Source: Bacteroidia bacterium (GTDB taxonomy: Bacteria > Bacteroidota > Ignavibacteria > SZUA-365). Taken from it: a DNA stretch of 64,000 nt. How positions within the stretch are numbered: position 1 is the first letter of the stretch; every line of letters begins with the position of its first letter. Below the pieces are notes generated by a model. It was not told the DNA's origin. It saw only the letters and a program-made list of their open reading frames with translations, and ran no database searches. The DNA lies in contig JAOSJT010000001.1 of assembly GCA_027493955.1 (NCBI GenBank), positions 387,131 through 451,130 on the forward strand, given 5' to 3'. The position numbers and the translations under genes are program-made. Positions 35,723-46,010 of this stretch are shown in pieces.

Positions 35723-38700
35723 TCACTATTCGTACGGCATGTTTCAGCCCGAAGCCATCAAGTTGCTGACCTTCGAGGGCTACCATACGTGGAAAACGGA
35801 CTCGCTGCGCTTTCTCCTTCTCATCGGCGACGCCAACGTCAACTACAAGTTCAGTACGGGTCCCTACAGCGCCAACATCGTGCCCTCGTATGGCACACCG
35901 GTCAGCGATGTGTGGTATGTATGCTTCGACGAGCGTCAGCACGAACCCGCTTTACCCGTAGGGCGCATATCCGCGAGAAGCGCCGCGGAGATTCGCGCAT
36001 ACCAGCGCAAGCACGAGGCATATCTTCAGCAGCCGTACAATCTTTGGAATAAATCCAGTCTCCTGTTCAGTGGTGGGGATTTGAACCTCGGCAATACAGA
36101 ATTGCTCAAATTCAAAGCGATAAATCAGGTCGTCGTGGATAACGTGGTCACACCGAGGAGTTTTTCGGGCCAGGCGACGCATTTCTACAAGACACTGGAT
36201 CCGCAGAGCGATTTCGGTCCGTACACACCCGACTTCGTCAAGGGACGGATACAGGAGGGAGGCGTGTTCATATCCTACGTCGGACACAGCGGTACGGCGA
36301 CCTGGGACAACTCCATCGCGGTCGCGTCCGACCTGCACAACCGTGAAGGTCGCGGCTCTCTGGTGACGGATTTTGGCTGCTCCACCGGGCGCTTCGCCGA
36401 GCCGGATATCATCTCCTTTTCCGAAGCCGCGGTCACCCTCACCGAAGGCGAGTTCATCGGCTATATCGGCAACGCCTCTGCGGGCTTCGAATCCACCACG
36501 TCGACACTGCCGTTTCTGTATTACTCCGCGCTGATTCGCGACCGCGCACCTTCGATCGGCGCGGCGCACATCAATTCCAAGCATCAGCTGCAGCAATTGT
36601 ACGGAAAGAACATCATCAACACGATCTCGACGCTCACGAATGTGCTGATCGGTGATCCGATCGTGAAGGCGGCTTTACCCGAGAAACCGAATTTCGTGGC
36701 CAGGGATCAGTGGATGAGAGTGGAAGAAGAGATTCTCACCGATCAGATGGATTCGCTCCACTGTCGTGTCGTAATCGGCAACTACGGCATGCATGTGGAT
36801 GATTCTGTCGATGTGCATGTGGAACAGCAGTTCCCTGGTCAACAGACCTTGCTCCTTTCGCAGCGCATCGCGGTGCCGGACATTTACGACACCCTGCGTT
36901 TTGCACTTCCGCTCGCCGGCAAATCCGGGCAGGGTGTGCTGCGTGTCTTCTTCGATCGCGACGATCGTATCGAAGAGATCTACGAGAACGACAATACCGC
37001 ATCGCTGCGCTACGATGTGTTCAGCACGTTCATGAAAGTCGTTGACGAGCGTCTTGAACGAACGTCCGGCGGTAACGCACCTATTCGCATTCTGAATCCG
37101 GCGCTCTCGCCGGGGCAAATCAGCACGATGCTCGTGGAATTCGCGCCGAGCACGGATTTCACCTCGCCCGTACAGTCGAACGCGACGTACGGCAAGACGA
37201 TGACGGAAGCCGCATTCCAGTCCCTTTCCTCTCAATCTCCCACCTATTGGCGCGCTCGTCTCGATGGAGGAAGCGGAGAATACATCGGGCCCTACAAGAG
37301 GCATCCGGCGTTGGACGGCGATTTCATTCAGGCTGATTCTGTGGATTTTGAGGCTTCCGAACTCACGGATGCGCGCATCCTCGGGGATGCCGTAACGACG
37401 ATGTCCGGCGACCTGCTGATTCAGGCAGAATCCGCCGGTTTCCCCACGAAGTATTGTGCCATTCGTCTCAATGGCGTGAACATCGTGAAGACCACGTTTT
37501 TCCGCGGGTATTCCATCGCAGTGTTCGACAGTCTCACCATGAAGCTGAAGCGTTTCGCGCAATTCGATAGCTGGGGCAACGGTGCGCATCGTGATTCGAT
37601 ACGCCTCTGGATTGAAGGAGTTCAGACAGGCGAAATCGTGGTCGTCACCACCGCCGATGAACCGCAAACCGGAAGCAACGTGTTCGCCGCCGCCATGCGA
37701 TCCATAGGCAGCGTGATGATTGACAGCGTGCGGCGATACAACCGCTGCAGTTGGGCCATGATCGGTCATAAGGGTGCCGCGGCAGGTTCCGTGCCCGAGG
37801 CGTTCAATCGCATCGGCGAGCTGGTTTCAACGCAACAGCTATTCCCGGTGTTGCCGGACACCGGCTATATCGCATCCCCGCTCATCGGTCCGGCGGCGGC
37901 ATGGACCGAACTCCGGCTTGGGCGTTCACCTGTTGCCGAGACGGATATACGCATTTCCGTGATCGGTGTGGATACCGCAGACGTGGAGCAGACAGTGCTG
38001 GACGGCGCGAACCTGGAGACGGTCGATCTCTCGGGAATAGACGCCGCTCAGTTTCCCTTCATACGTCTCCGTGCCGCTCTCGCTCCGGAAAGCGCGACAC
38101 CGCCGGAACTGAAGGCATGGTCACTCGCCTATGTTCAGCCGGCCGAACTCGCTCTCAATTATCAGTCCGTTGCGGTGCTGCAGGACAGTGTTATCCAGGG
38201 AATCCCTGTCGGCGTATCCTTCGGCATACTCAATGCGGGCGAGGCCGCCGCATCGAATGTCCCTGTTCTGCTGGAGGCGATAGGGAGTGACAACATTCCG
38301 AGACCGGCCGGCGCATTCACCATTCCGCGGCTCGCTGCGCGCAGCTGGTTCGATACCACCATCAGCGTGGCTACCGAGATGTACACGGGGCCGTATCAGC
38401 TCCGCGTCGTCGTGGATCGGGAGAATCTCATCCTGGAGCAGTACGAGGACAACAATTCCCATCTCTCGTCATTCTATGTGAAGGCCGACACGACCCGTCC
38501 GCAAATGAATATCGCGTTCGACGGGTATTTACCACTGGACGGAGATTATATTCGCTTCAATCCGGAAATCGTTCTCACGCTGCGTACACCGCCGCCGTAT
38601 CCCATCAGCGAGAAGGAGAAATTCCGTGTCAGTATCGACGGCGACGCGTTGAGTCTTGACAGTCTCTCCGCGTCATTCACTCCTTCGACGCGTGAGACAC

Positions 38701-39134
38701 CCGCCGTGCTGCGTTTCCAGCCGAATCTTGCGGACGGTGAGTACTACTTCGGCTTCAATGCGACTGATGGCAATAATCAGAGCGTGTATGACGAGGATCT
38801 CGAAATACGCGTGCGCGTAAGTACACAGAGCCGTATTGCGGAAATGTATAACTATCCGAATCCGTTTTCCGGAGAAACGCAATTTACCTTTCTTCTGACC
38901 GGCGCGGGTGCACCGGAGGAAATTCAGGTGAAGGTGTACACCGTGGCCGGCCGTCTGATACGGTCGCTGACCTATCCTCCCACATCCGTGCGCATCGGCT
39001 ACAATGCACTGAAGTGGGATGGGCGGGACGAAGACGGCGACGCCATCGCGAACGGCGTGTATTTCTACAAACTGATCTCGCGCTTCAGCGACGCGACGGT
39101 GGAAGAAGTAGGCCGGATGTCTGTTTTGAGATAA
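35487..39134 (+). CDS. C25 gingipain/PorU-like peptidase, catalytic and T9SS-tail part
   Basis: The second part of the gene begun at 33848; true coding probably resumes near 35565 (GTRRVVEEMVRADNAA). It holds the C25 caspase-like catalytic domain with His267 (SYVGHSGTATWDN) and Cys298 (TDFGCSTGRF), followed by long beta-sandwich repeats (residues 400-1110), including two CARDB-like modules with VDRENLILEQYEDNN, and a T9SS type-A sorting domain near residue 1120 to the end (MYNYPNPFSGETQF ... WDGRDEDGDAIANGVYFYKL). PorU is the T9SS sortase, but its length and a sorting tail here also fit a secreted gingipain-like protease. Expected at the cell surface. Followed after 21 nt by the polymerase gene. 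Confidence 0.8.
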   Translation: MPILFLLAPHIVFCPSDSTLEPPAGTRRVVEEMVRADNAASYLVVTAEALLEASREYADFVARTYGISTRVVTIEDIYDHYSYGMFQPEAIKLLTFEGYHTWKTDSLRFLLLIGDANVNYKFSTGPYSANIVPSYGTPVSDVWYVCFDERQHEPALPVGRISARSAAEIRAYQRKHEAYLQQPYNLWNKSSLLFSGGDLNLGNTELLKFKAINQVVVDNVVTPRSFSGQATHFYKTLDPQSDFGPYTPDFVKGRIQEGGVFISYVGHSGTATWDNSIAVASDLHNREGRGSLVTDFGCSTGRFAEPDIISFSEAAVTLTEGEFIGYIGNASAGFESTTSTLPFLYYSALIRDRAPSIGAAHINSKHQLQQLYGKNIINTISTLTNVLIGDPIVKAALPEKPNFVARDQWMRVEEEILTDQMDSLHCRVVIGNYGMHVDDSVDVHVEQQFPGQQTLLLSQRIAVPDIYDTLRFALPLAGKSGQGVLRVFFDRDDRIEEIYENDNTASLRYDVFSTFMKVVDERLERTSGGNAPIRILNPALSPGQISTMLVEFAPSTDFTSPVQSNATYGKTMTEAAFQSLSSQSPTYWRARLDGGSGEYIGPYKRHPALDGDFIQADSVDFEASELTDARILGDAVTTMSGDLLIQAESAGFPTKYCAIRLNGVNIVKTTFFRGYSIAVFDSLTMKLKRFAQFDSWGNGAHRDSIRLWIEGVQTGEIVVVTTADEPQTGSNVFAAAMRSIGSVMIDSVRRYNRCSWAMIGHKGAAAGSVPEAFNRIGELVSTQQLFPVLPDTGYIASPLIGPAAAWTELRLGRSPVAETDIRISVIGVDTADVEQTVLDGANLETVDLSGIDAAQFPFIRLRAALAPESATPPELKAWSLAYVQPAELALNYQSVAVLQDSVIQGIPVGVSFGILNAGEAAASNVPVLLEAIGSDNIPRPAGAFTIPRLAARSWFDTTISVATEMYTGPYQLRVVVDRENLILEQYEDNNSHLSSFYVKADTTRPQMNIAFDGYLPLDGDYIRFNPEIVLTLRTPPPYPISEKEKFRVSIDGDALSLDSLSASFTPSTRETPAVLRFQPNLADGEYYFGFNATDGNNQSVYDEDLEIRVRVSTQSRIAEMYNYPNPFSGETQFTFLLTGAGAPEEIQVKVYTVAGRLIRSLTYPPTSVRIGYNALKWDGRDEDGDAIANGVYFYKLISRFSDATVEEVGRMSVLR

Positions 39135-39155
39135 ACGCTTCACGGTGGAAGTACC

Positions 39156-42100
39156 GTGCATTTACATCTGCACAGCAATTACTCCTTTCTTGCCGGAACA
39201 CTCTCCATCGAGCGTATCCTGGCACACGGGAAGGAGCAAGGGTGCTCTGCACTCGCATTGACCGATACGAACAACGTCTCGGGGGTGATGGAATTCTATA
39301 CCTCCTGCCTCCGTCAGGGCATCAAACCCATACCCGGTGCCGAGTTCCGCCTCGGCGGTCAACGCGCCGTCGTGCTGGCACGATCGTGGGATGGATACGA
39401 ACGCCTCTGCGCGGCGTTGACCTCGCTTGTCGCCATCGCGCCTCCCGCCCGTATTCTCGAAAGCGCGGAGGACGTCGCACCTCCGGATGCCGATGACACC
39501 GATCCCGGTCAACGGGACAGTGACACACTCGCCACAATTCTCGCACGGCATCTCGACGCTTCGACCATCGTCCTGAGTTCCCATGTCGCACTGCTGCGCT
39601 CCCTTCGCGGCAGTTGCGACGCCGCGTTGTATGTCGAATTGATCAAGGCGCATGAAGCACGCTGGCCGACGCTGCTGGACGGCGCAAAAGAACTCGCCGT
39701 CCCTCTGGTCGCGACGAATGACGTGTACTTTGGTGCGCCAGCGGGGAGAGAACTCCACCGTGCCCTGCGTGCAATCGCCACGAACACGACATTGGGCACT
39801 CTTTCGGAGGACGAGCTCGCGCCGCCGGAATGCTGGTTCATTGGCCATGAGGAGTTCCGACAGTGGTTCAGGCATGTTCCGCAAGCGCTGCGCGCACGTG
39901 AAGAGATTATCGCATCCGTGGATGTACGTTTCGACACGGAATCATCGAAATTCACGCGCTACCCCGATCTTCCCGATGCGCAGAAAGCGATGCGCTTGCG
40001 CTCGCTTGCGGAGGACGGATTACGCTTCCGGTATTCTTCCGACACTGCGGAGGCACAGCGGCGCATGGAGAAGGAGCTGGACATTATCCGTGCGCTGGGC
40101 TTCGTGGACTATTTTCTCGTCGCCTGGGATCTGATTCGTTTCGCCCGTTTCCGCGGCTATCCATATGTCGGAAGAGGATCCGGAGCAAACAGTATCGTTG
40201 CGTACTGCCTGCAAATCACGAATGTCGATCCCATAGAACTGGATCTTTTCTTTGAGCGCTTTCTCAATCCCGAGCGAAAATCTCCGCCCGACTTCGACAT
40301 CGATTTTTCCTGGAGAAACCGCGACGATGTGATCGCCTACGCTCTTTCGAAATACGGCAGTGAGCGCACCGCGATGATCTGTACCATCTCCACCTTCAAT
40401 CCGCGCGGTGCGCTGCGCGAGATCGGGAAAGCGCTGGGTTTCAGCGCCGCGGAGATCAAGCAGGTCACCGCCATGCTGCCGGGCTACGGTTCGGCGCACG
40501 ATTTCAATGATGAGAACAGCCCCTTCCGCAAACATATGGGACCGGTACTGAACTCTCCGTACGGCAAGGAATGGGCCCGCTATGCGAAGGCATTGCTGGA
40601 TTTTCCGAATCATTACGGCATTCATTCCGGAGGCGTCATCCTTGCTCCGGAGGTTATGACGCGTTACACCGCGACACAAATTGCGCCGAAAGGCGTGCGC
40701 ATCACACAGCAGGACATGTACTCCCTCGAGGACTGGCGTCTGGAGAAGCTGGATATCCTCTCCATCCGCGGTCTCGGGACCTTCGAAGACACCATGTTCG
40801 AAGTGAAACGGCGCAGCGGTGTGTTGCCGCCGATACAGGATTACAAAATCGCCTGTCGTGATACGAAAACACGTGAGATCATGCGCAAGGGAGAGACTGT
40901 CGGCTGCTTCTATGTCGAGTCGCCCGCGATGATACAACTGCTGAAAAAGCTGCGTACCGATACGTTTGAAATGCTCACCGCCGCAAGTTCCATCATCCGC
41001 CCCGGTGTGGCGCAGTCCGGTATGATGCAGGCCTTCATCGAGCGCTATCATGACCGGTCCAAAATCGATCCTCCGCATCCCGCGATGGCGGAACTGTTGA
41101 AAAGCACCTACGGCGTGATGGTCTATCAGGAAGACGTCATCAAGGTGGCGCATTTCATCGGCAAGCTGAGTCTCGGCGAAGCCGACCTTCTGCGCAGAGC
41201 CATGTCCGGAAAGATGCGCTCACGCGAAGCGATGCGCGCGCTCAAGCACACTTTCTTTATCGGTTGCGCCCGGCAGGGCATAGGCGAGGATGTGAGCGCG
41301 GAGATTTGGAGGCAGATGGAATCCTTTGCCGGCTACTCTTTCTGCAAGGCGCACTCGGCGTCCTACGCCGTGCTGTCCTTTCAGGAGGCCTGGCTCAAGG
41401 CGCATTATCCGGCACTGTTTCTTTGCGCCGTTCTGAACAATCAAGGCGGCTACTACCGTCCCGAAGTGTACATACAGGAGGCGAGGCGGCTGGGCCTGGC
41501 GATACTGCTCCCCGATGTCAATGCCAGCGATCAGCTCCACACCTGCCCCAACGACCGCACGATTCAGCTCGGTTTCCTGCACATCAAAGGGCTGACCGAA
41601 CGTACCCAAGAGGCATTACTGCGGGAGCGACGTGAGAACGGACGTTACGTCAGCTTCGAGGATTTTCTCGAGCGTTCCGGTGCGACCTTCGACGACGTGA
41701 GTACTCTTGTTCGTTGCGGCGCATGCGATACGCTGGAGCAGAAGCGCGGAGCGATGCTGGTGAAAACGAAGCTGTTCTTCAACAGGCAGGGGAGCACTTC
41801 GGCGACGCAATCACTTCAGCTCGGGCTTCCCGGCTTCGACGCCGAGCTGCGGCGTCTCAAGGACTATTCGCCCGAACAGATCGCGCAGATCGAACTGGAG
41901 ACATTTACCTACACGGTGAGCACGCATATTCTTTCGCATTTCAAGGAGCAATTGCGCGATACCATTACGGCAACGGAGCTCGAGCGCCACGTCGGCAGGC
42001 GGGTCTCCGTCGGCGGATGGATGATCGCCGCGAAACTCTCCCGCACGAAAAAGGGAGAGCGCATGATGTTCATCAACCTGGATGACAGTACCGGGCGTAT

Positions 42101-42248
42101 CGATGTGGTGCTGTTCCCGAAATGCTTCGATGCCCATGCGCATTTATTACGGACAGCAGGACCTTTTATTATCACCGGCGTTGTCAAGAAGGAATACGGA
42201 GTGGTTTCGCTGATCGGGGAGAAGGTCGCACTCCTGACGCAGAAGTGA
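39156..42248 (+). CDS. DnaE-family DNA polymerase, DnaE2-like
   Basis: A 1030-residue C-family polymerase. Order: PHP domain (HLHLHSNYSFLAG, LTDTNNVSG), palm with the catalytic acids (PPDFDIDFSWRNRDDVI near residue 382), GRGSGANSIVAYCL, fingers (YGVMVYQEDVIKVAHFIG, AGYSFCKAHSASYAVLSFQEAWLKA), helix-hairpin-helix region and a C-terminal OB fold (GRRVSVGGWMIAAK). It lacks the C-terminal tau-binding part of replicative DnaE, and its size fits DnaE2/ImuC-type error-prone enzymes. No imuA or imuB is adjacent. Start GTG at 39156 follows GGTGGAA and begins the PHP motif directly. Whether it is replicative or SOS-linked is not settled by sequence. Confidence 0.85.
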   Translation: MHLHLHSNYSFLAGTLSIERILAHGKEQGCSALALTDTNNVSGVMEFYTSCLRQGIKPIPGAEFRLGGQRAVVLARSWDGYERLCAALTSLVAIAPPARILESAEDVAPPDADDTDPGQRDSDTLATILARHLDASTIVLSSHVALLRSLRGSCDAALYVELIKAHEARWPTLLDGAKELAVPLVATNDVYFGAPAGRELHRALRAIATNTTLGTLSEDELAPPECWFIGHEEFRQWFRHVPQALRAREEIIASVDVRFDTESSKFTRYPDLPDAQKAMRLRSLAEDGLRFRYSSDTAEAQRRMEKELDIIRALGFVDYFLVAWDLIRFARFRGYPYVGRGSGANSIVAYCLQITNVDPIELDLFFERFLNPERKSPPDFDIDFSWRNRDDVIAYALSKYGSERTAMICTISTFNPRGALREIGKALGFSAAEIKQVTAMLPGYGSAHDFNDENSPFRKHMGPVLNSPYGKEWARYAKALLDFPNHYGIHSGGVILAPEVMTRYTATQIAPKGVRITQQDMYSLEDWRLEKLDILSIRGLGTFEDTMFEVKRRSGVLPPIQDYKIACRDTKTREIMRKGETVGCFYVESPAMIQLLKKLRTDTFEMLTAASSIIRPGVAQSGMMQAFIERYHDRSKIDPPHPAMAELLKSTYGVMVYQEDVIKVAHFIGKLSLGEADLLRRAMSGKMRSREAMRALKHTFFIGCARQGIGEDVSAEIWRQMESFAGYSFCKAHSASYAVLSFQEAWLKAHYPALFLCAVLNNQGGYYRPEVYIQEARRLGLAILLPDVNASDQLHTCPNDRTIQLGFLHIKGLTERTQEALLRERRENGRYVSFEDFLERSGATFDDVSTLVRCGACDTLEQKRGAMLVKTKLFFNRQGSTSATQSLQLGLPGFDAELRRLKDYSPEQIAQIELETFTYTVSTHILSHFKEQLRDTITATELERHVGRRVSVGGWMIAAKLSRTKKGERMMFINLDDSTGRIDVVLFPKCFDAHAHLLRTAGPFIITGVVKKEYGVVSLIGEKVALLTQK

Positions 42249-42433
42249 CATGCTCTCTCGCCCTGCGTTTGCCGCATGCCGTTTCGTCTCCTGTATCGCA
42301 GATACCGGAAAGGGAACAGCCGCACCCCCGATGTTGTGCGCCAAGGCGATGTCCGTTGTTCCGTCCGCGGCACGTCCCGCAGCATGGGAACTCTCTGTCC
42401 TGAACTCGGTCTGAAAATTGATGAAAAAATCCT

Positions 42434-42439
42434 TATATT
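42434..42439 (+). promoter_or_regulatory. TATATT box before TPR histidine kinase
   Basis: TATATT followed by GC, as in the promoters at 10702 and 57007. The start near 42446 excludes the first in-frame ATG (42443) as translation start. Confidence 0.4.
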
Positions 42440-42487
42440 GCATTGAGATATCGCCGTTCTGAATCCGTATGTATCACTCCTTTTGAA

Positions 42488-44422
42488 ATGGTCTTCGTGA
42501 TTCGCGCTTCCTCATTCTCAATGCTCGTCCTTCTTCTAGTCGCCGGCAGCAGCTATGACGCCGCCTCGGCGATGAAGAGCGTCGCCGCGGACAGCGGCAC
42601 CTCCAAACAGCGAGAGATCGAGGAGTACTTCGAGGGCATAGCATCGTACTGGCGGAGTGATCCGGCGACAGGCGCAACGAAAGCCCTGGAGGAAATCCGG
42701 CTCGCGACACGACGGAAGGACAGTGTTGCACTCGGTTTCGCGTGGTGCGCGCTCGGTATCAATCAATGGGGCATGGGACAGAATGTTGAAGCGGCCCGAT
42801 CCTATATGGCCGGCATCGGGATTGGGAAGAAATGGGGAAACCGGCGCCTTCTCGCGAAATCGTACAACAATCTGGGACTCCTCTACTTCGCGCTGGGGAG
42901 TATGACGGAGGCGAAATCCCTGTTCTTTCAGGCTGCCGCTTTACGAAAAGCGCTGGGTGATTCCGCCGGACTCGGCCGTGTGCGCATGAATCTCGGATTG
43001 GTGGCAAGGAGAGAAGGCCACCTCGATTCGGCGATGATGCTCTTCAGCAGCGCGCTGCGACTGATGATAGCCGTTTCCGATTCCGTGAACATTGCACGGG
43101 GTCGCCACTATGTGGGTGAATGTCATGCAGCGCAAGGCAGGTACATGCAGGCCGTTTCCTGGTACTCCCGTGCGGATTCCGTATTCCGTCTGATCTCCGA
43201 CAGAATGGGGCGTGCGCTCTTGTATGTCGATTTGGCGAAAGCGCGGAAAGCCACCGGAGATGCGATCCGGGCCCGGCGGGATGCGGAAAGAGCATTCAGG
43301 ATGGGGACGGAGTTACAGGCACCTTTCGTGCTGCGGGAGTCGGCTGAGGTGCTCCAGGAACTGTACGCTTCCGCCGGTGCGTATCGGCAGGCCTATCACA
43401 TGCTTCGTCTGTCCGCGCAGTACGCCGACAGTCTGCGGCATGAATCAACGATGCACGCACTGACTGGCCTGGAACTGCGGAACGCGCTGGAGCAGGAACG
43501 GCAAGCGGAACTGTCGCAGGCGCGACGCAGGGAAGATCGCGCACGCGAGGAATTGCGCCGAGCACGCGTCGTCCGCAATATCACCGTCGTAGGATTGTTT
43601 CTGGTGCTCGCCGTCGCCATCGGTCTTGCCCTCGGGATACGGCATGTCCGGCGTGTGAACACCATCGTTACCGAGAAGAAACGGGAGATCGAAGAGATGA
43701 ACGAATTGCTTCGGCGACACGATCTCTCGCGCGAACGACTGTTTTCCATCATCGGTCATGACCTTCGGGGCCCGATGGGCAGCATTGTCGAGATATTCTC
43801 GTTGTTGAGCGAGCGAGGCCATGAATTGACCTCTACGGAGAAAGAGCAACTGTGGGAGGTGATTCGCGCATCCGCCGAGGCGTCCTTCGAGTCGCTCGAG
43901 AACCTGCTGCACTGGTCCCGCTCCCAGCGTGGCGACTTGAGGTGCTCGCCGACGAGTCAGCCCTTGCGGCACGTTCTCGATGCCACCCTCGCTATCTTGT
44001 CTCCCGCGGCACAGCGCAAAGGCATTACGCTTGAAACGACGGGGAATTGGGAAACGACGATGCTCCATGACCGATCCATCTTGGTCGTGGTGCTGCGGAA
44101 CTTGCTTTCGAATGCGCTGAAATTCTCCGACAGCGGCGGGGTAGTAGTGCTCGATGCGTCAGTGCAGGAAGGAAATATTCGAATATCGGTGCGCGACGCG
44201 GGGATCGGGATCGTTCCGGAGCGATTGGAGGAAATTCGTCAACGCCGTGGAGGTGTGCTCTCGGAAGGGACTACCGGAGAAGAGGGCACGGGACTGGGTT
44301 TGGAACTCTGTCAGAGTTTACTCCAATGTCATGGGGGACATTTGGAAATTCAATCGACAGTGGGGAAAGGAAGCGAGTTCACCGCGGTGATACCCTCGCA
44401 GGAACAGCGGCAGTCGGAATGA
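42488..44422 (+). CDS. TPR-containing sensor histidine kinase
   Basis: A 644-residue membrane kinase. Order: signal or first membrane helix (residues 1-25), TPR repeats (about 40-330, for example SYNNLGLLYFALGSMTEAKSLFFQA), coiled coil (EQERQAELSQARRREDRAREELRRA), membrane helix (VVGLFLVLAVAIGLALGI near 380), a second coil, then the kinase: H-box FSIIGHDLRGPMGSI with His424, N-box RNLLSNALKF, G1 DAGIGI and G2 EGTGLGLELCQ. No response regulator is fused or adjacent. ATG 42488 is preferred over 42443, which lies at the predicted transcript start. Confidence 0.88.
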   Translation: MVFVIRASSFSMLVLLLVAGSSYDAASAMKSVAADSGTSKQREIEEYFEGIASYWRSDPATGATKALEEIRLATRRKDSVALGFAWCALGINQWGMGQNVEAARSYMAGIGIGKKWGNRRLLAKSYNNLGLLYFALGSMTEAKSLFFQAAALRKALGDSAGLGRVRMNLGLVARREGHLDSAMMLFSSALRLMIAVSDSVNIARGRHYVGECHAAQGRYMQAVSWYSRADSVFRLISDRMGRALLYVDLAKARKATGDAIRARRDAERAFRMGTELQAPFVLRESAEVLQELYASAGAYRQAYHMLRLSAQYADSLRHESTMHALTGLELRNALEQERQAELSQARRREDRAREELRRARVVRNITVVGLFLVLAVAIGLALGIRHVRRVNTIVTEKKREIEEMNELLRRHDLSRERLFSIIGHDLRGPMGSIVEIFSLLSERGHELTSTEKEQLWEVIRASAEASFESLENLLHWSRSQRGDLRCSPTSQPLRHVLDATLAILSPAAQRKGITLETTGNWETTMLHDRSILVVVLRNLLSNALKFSDSGGVVVLDASVQEGNIRISVRDAGIGIVPERLEEIRQRRGGVLSEGTTGEEGTGLGLELCQSLLQCHGGHLEIQSTVGKGSEFTAVIPSQEQRQSE

Positions 44423-44502
44423 CGCAACTGCGAGCTTTGCCGACGCATGCCGGTGTGCGAGGCTGGGGACCACGCCTTTCTCCTCTTCCTTCGCGCAAAT
44501 GG

Positions 44503-45180
44503 TCATATCAGGAGCTGTAACCCGAGGAGAAAATGGAGTTCGCCGTAATCCCATTGCAAATCGCGATCCGGATTGCCGGGAACGCGTACTGCGCCGTCGA
44601 GCCAGCCGGCGCCATAGCGTGCTGTCAGGTCCAGCACCATACCCCGGCTGAGCAGATATCCCATGCCCAATCCCGCATTGATGCCGACGCCGTTTCCCGT
44701 TGACGTCGTTTTCGGCAACACATACACCGACGTACTTTCCTCGTTCTCCTCGTTCTGACGGACATAGCCGATGGACAACTCCAGTGCCGTGTACCACCGC
44801 ATGCTCGCAGGGATGTACCAGCGAGCCCAGGGACCGACGAAAAGACGGTTTGCGTAGTCGCGCGACCGGAAGTTTACCGGGTTCGGATCTGGTTGATAGG
44901 ATTCGGAGCGGTGCTCCCAGGCGAACTCACCACCAATTGCGAGATGACGTAAAACGAAGAATCCGTTTCGCGTTGAAAACTGAAGGACCTCACGCTCGGT
45001 CTCACCACCGATCCGCACACCTCCGGAGCCCTGATCCATGTCCGCAGAGGAGTGCGAACTCTGAAAGAATCCGGCGATGCTGTACGTGTAGCGGTACATG
45101 CGCATCATCGACTGCCCATGCCCCGACTCGACTCCGGCAAACGCGAGTATGATGATCATCAGAGAAACGTGCGTCTTCAT
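44503..45180 (-). CDS. Outer-membrane beta-barrel-like protein
   Basis: A 225-residue exported protein with a signal peptide (MKTHVSLMIIILAFAGVESGHGQ) and alternating hydrophobic/polar strands with aromatic ends (FFVLRHLAIGGEFAWEH, RLFVGPWARWYIP, YTALELSIGYV, GLGMGYLLSRGMVLDLTARYGAGW) ending in a strand LHFLLGLQLLI, as in small OmpA- or OmpW-like barrels. No family is certain. A longer frame opens at 45279 but adds a non-signal start. Convergent with the kinase gene to its left. Confidence 0.72.
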   Translation of the reverse strand: MKTHVSLMIIILAFAGVESGHGQSMMRMYRYTYSIAGFFQSSHSSADMDQGSGGVRIGGETEREVLQFSTRNGFFVLRHLAIGGEFAWEHRSESYQPDPNPVNFRSRDYANRLFVGPWARWYIPASMRWYTALELSIGYVRQNEENEESTSVYVLPKTTSTGNGVGINAGLGMGYLLSRGMVLDLTARYGAGWLDGAVRVPGNPDRDLQWDYGELHFLLGLQLLI

Positions 45181-45305
45181 GCGGGCTCCAAAGATAGTGG
45201 TGTGACGGTAAGGGACGTCAGACTCCGAACAAATTGTATCACAAAGTACCGAACTTGTGCCTTTGTGTGCAACCGTCAACAGTGCTCAAGCAATTGCGCC
45301 ACTAC

Positions 45306-45346
45306 GAAAAGGAGCAGGCCCCTGAACCATTCGTTCAAGGGCCTGC
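45306..45346 (-). terminator. Terminator of the thioredoxin-fold operon
   Basis: A 14-bp stem (gcaggcccctgaac at 45314-45327 with gttcaagggcctgc at 45333-45346, one mismatch) with a five-base loop, followed on the minus strand by a short T-run (tccttttc). It lies about 55 nt after the redoxin stop. Confidence 0.75.
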
Positions 45347-45400
45347 GTTGGATTGGCGGAACGGAGCGTCATGCTCCATTCCAAGCTTCCGCATCATCGA

Positions 45401-46006
45401 TTACTTTTTGACCTTTATCGTGCAGCCGATGGCCTTTGTGAATGTGGTGGACGGCTCACTCCCTTGCAGGAGGGCGTTAATGGCCGAGGAAAGGTAGGGC
45501 TGCTTCACATCATCCGGTTCCTTATGATTGTCATCGATGGCTCCGATGTAACGCACGATCAAATCCCCACCGTTTCGCTGCAGCAGGTACACATGCGGAG
45601 TGCGCGTCGCTCCGTATACCGGATACACCTTCTGTCCTTCATCGAACAGATAGGGGAAGGTGAAACCCTTTTCGCTCGCTCTTTCCTGCATCTTCTCGAA
45701 GCTGTCTTCGGGCTGCACTGCGGGATCATTCGGGTTGATGGCGATCACCGGAAAGCCCATGGGCTTGTACTTTTTATCGAGCTCGATGATGCGATCTTCG
45801 TACAGCACGGAATACGGGCAGTGGTTGCAGGTGAATATCACGATGAAGCCCTTGGCATCGGGGTAATTCGCCATGGACACCATGGCTCCATCCACGTTCA
45901 TGAGGGTAAAATCTGTGGCCTTGTCGCCGACCTCATAACCGCCGGCGATACCCGTGGAGACTGCAAGTGCAAACACGAACATGAAAGCGAACAGGAACCG
46001 TTTCAT
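45401..46006 (-). CDS. Exported AhpC/TSA-type redoxin
   Basis: A 201-residue periplasmic thioredoxin-fold protein: signal peptide (residues 1-21), then VGDKATDFTLMNVDG, the redox site TCNHCPYSVLYEDRI (CxxC with a following Pro), NPNDPAVQPEDSFEKMQERA, and TPHVYLLQRNGGDLIV with the cis-proline region. This is the 'redoxin domain with CNHCP' group common in Bacteroidota, whose electron partner is unknown. It starts 4 nt after the TlpA-like gene stop, so the two are one operon ending at the terminator at 45306-45346. Confidence 0.88.
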   Translation of the reverse strand: MKRFLFAFMFVFALAVSTGIAGGYEVGDKATDFTLMNVDGAMVSMANYPDAKGFIVIFTCNHCPYSVLYEDRIIELDKKYKPMGFPVIAINPNDPAVQPEDSFEKMQERASEKGFTFPYLFDEGQKVYPVYGATRTPHVYLLQRNGGDLIVRYIGAIDDNHKEPDDVKQPYLSSAINALLQGSEPSTTFTKAIGCTIKVKK

Positions 46007-46010
46007 ATGG

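Noticed and set aside
45178-45210. TATCTTTG as a Bacteroidetes-type -7 box
   Set aside because: Only about 10 nt before the start codon and without a TTG 19-21 nt upstream; other promoters here follow the sigma70 pattern.
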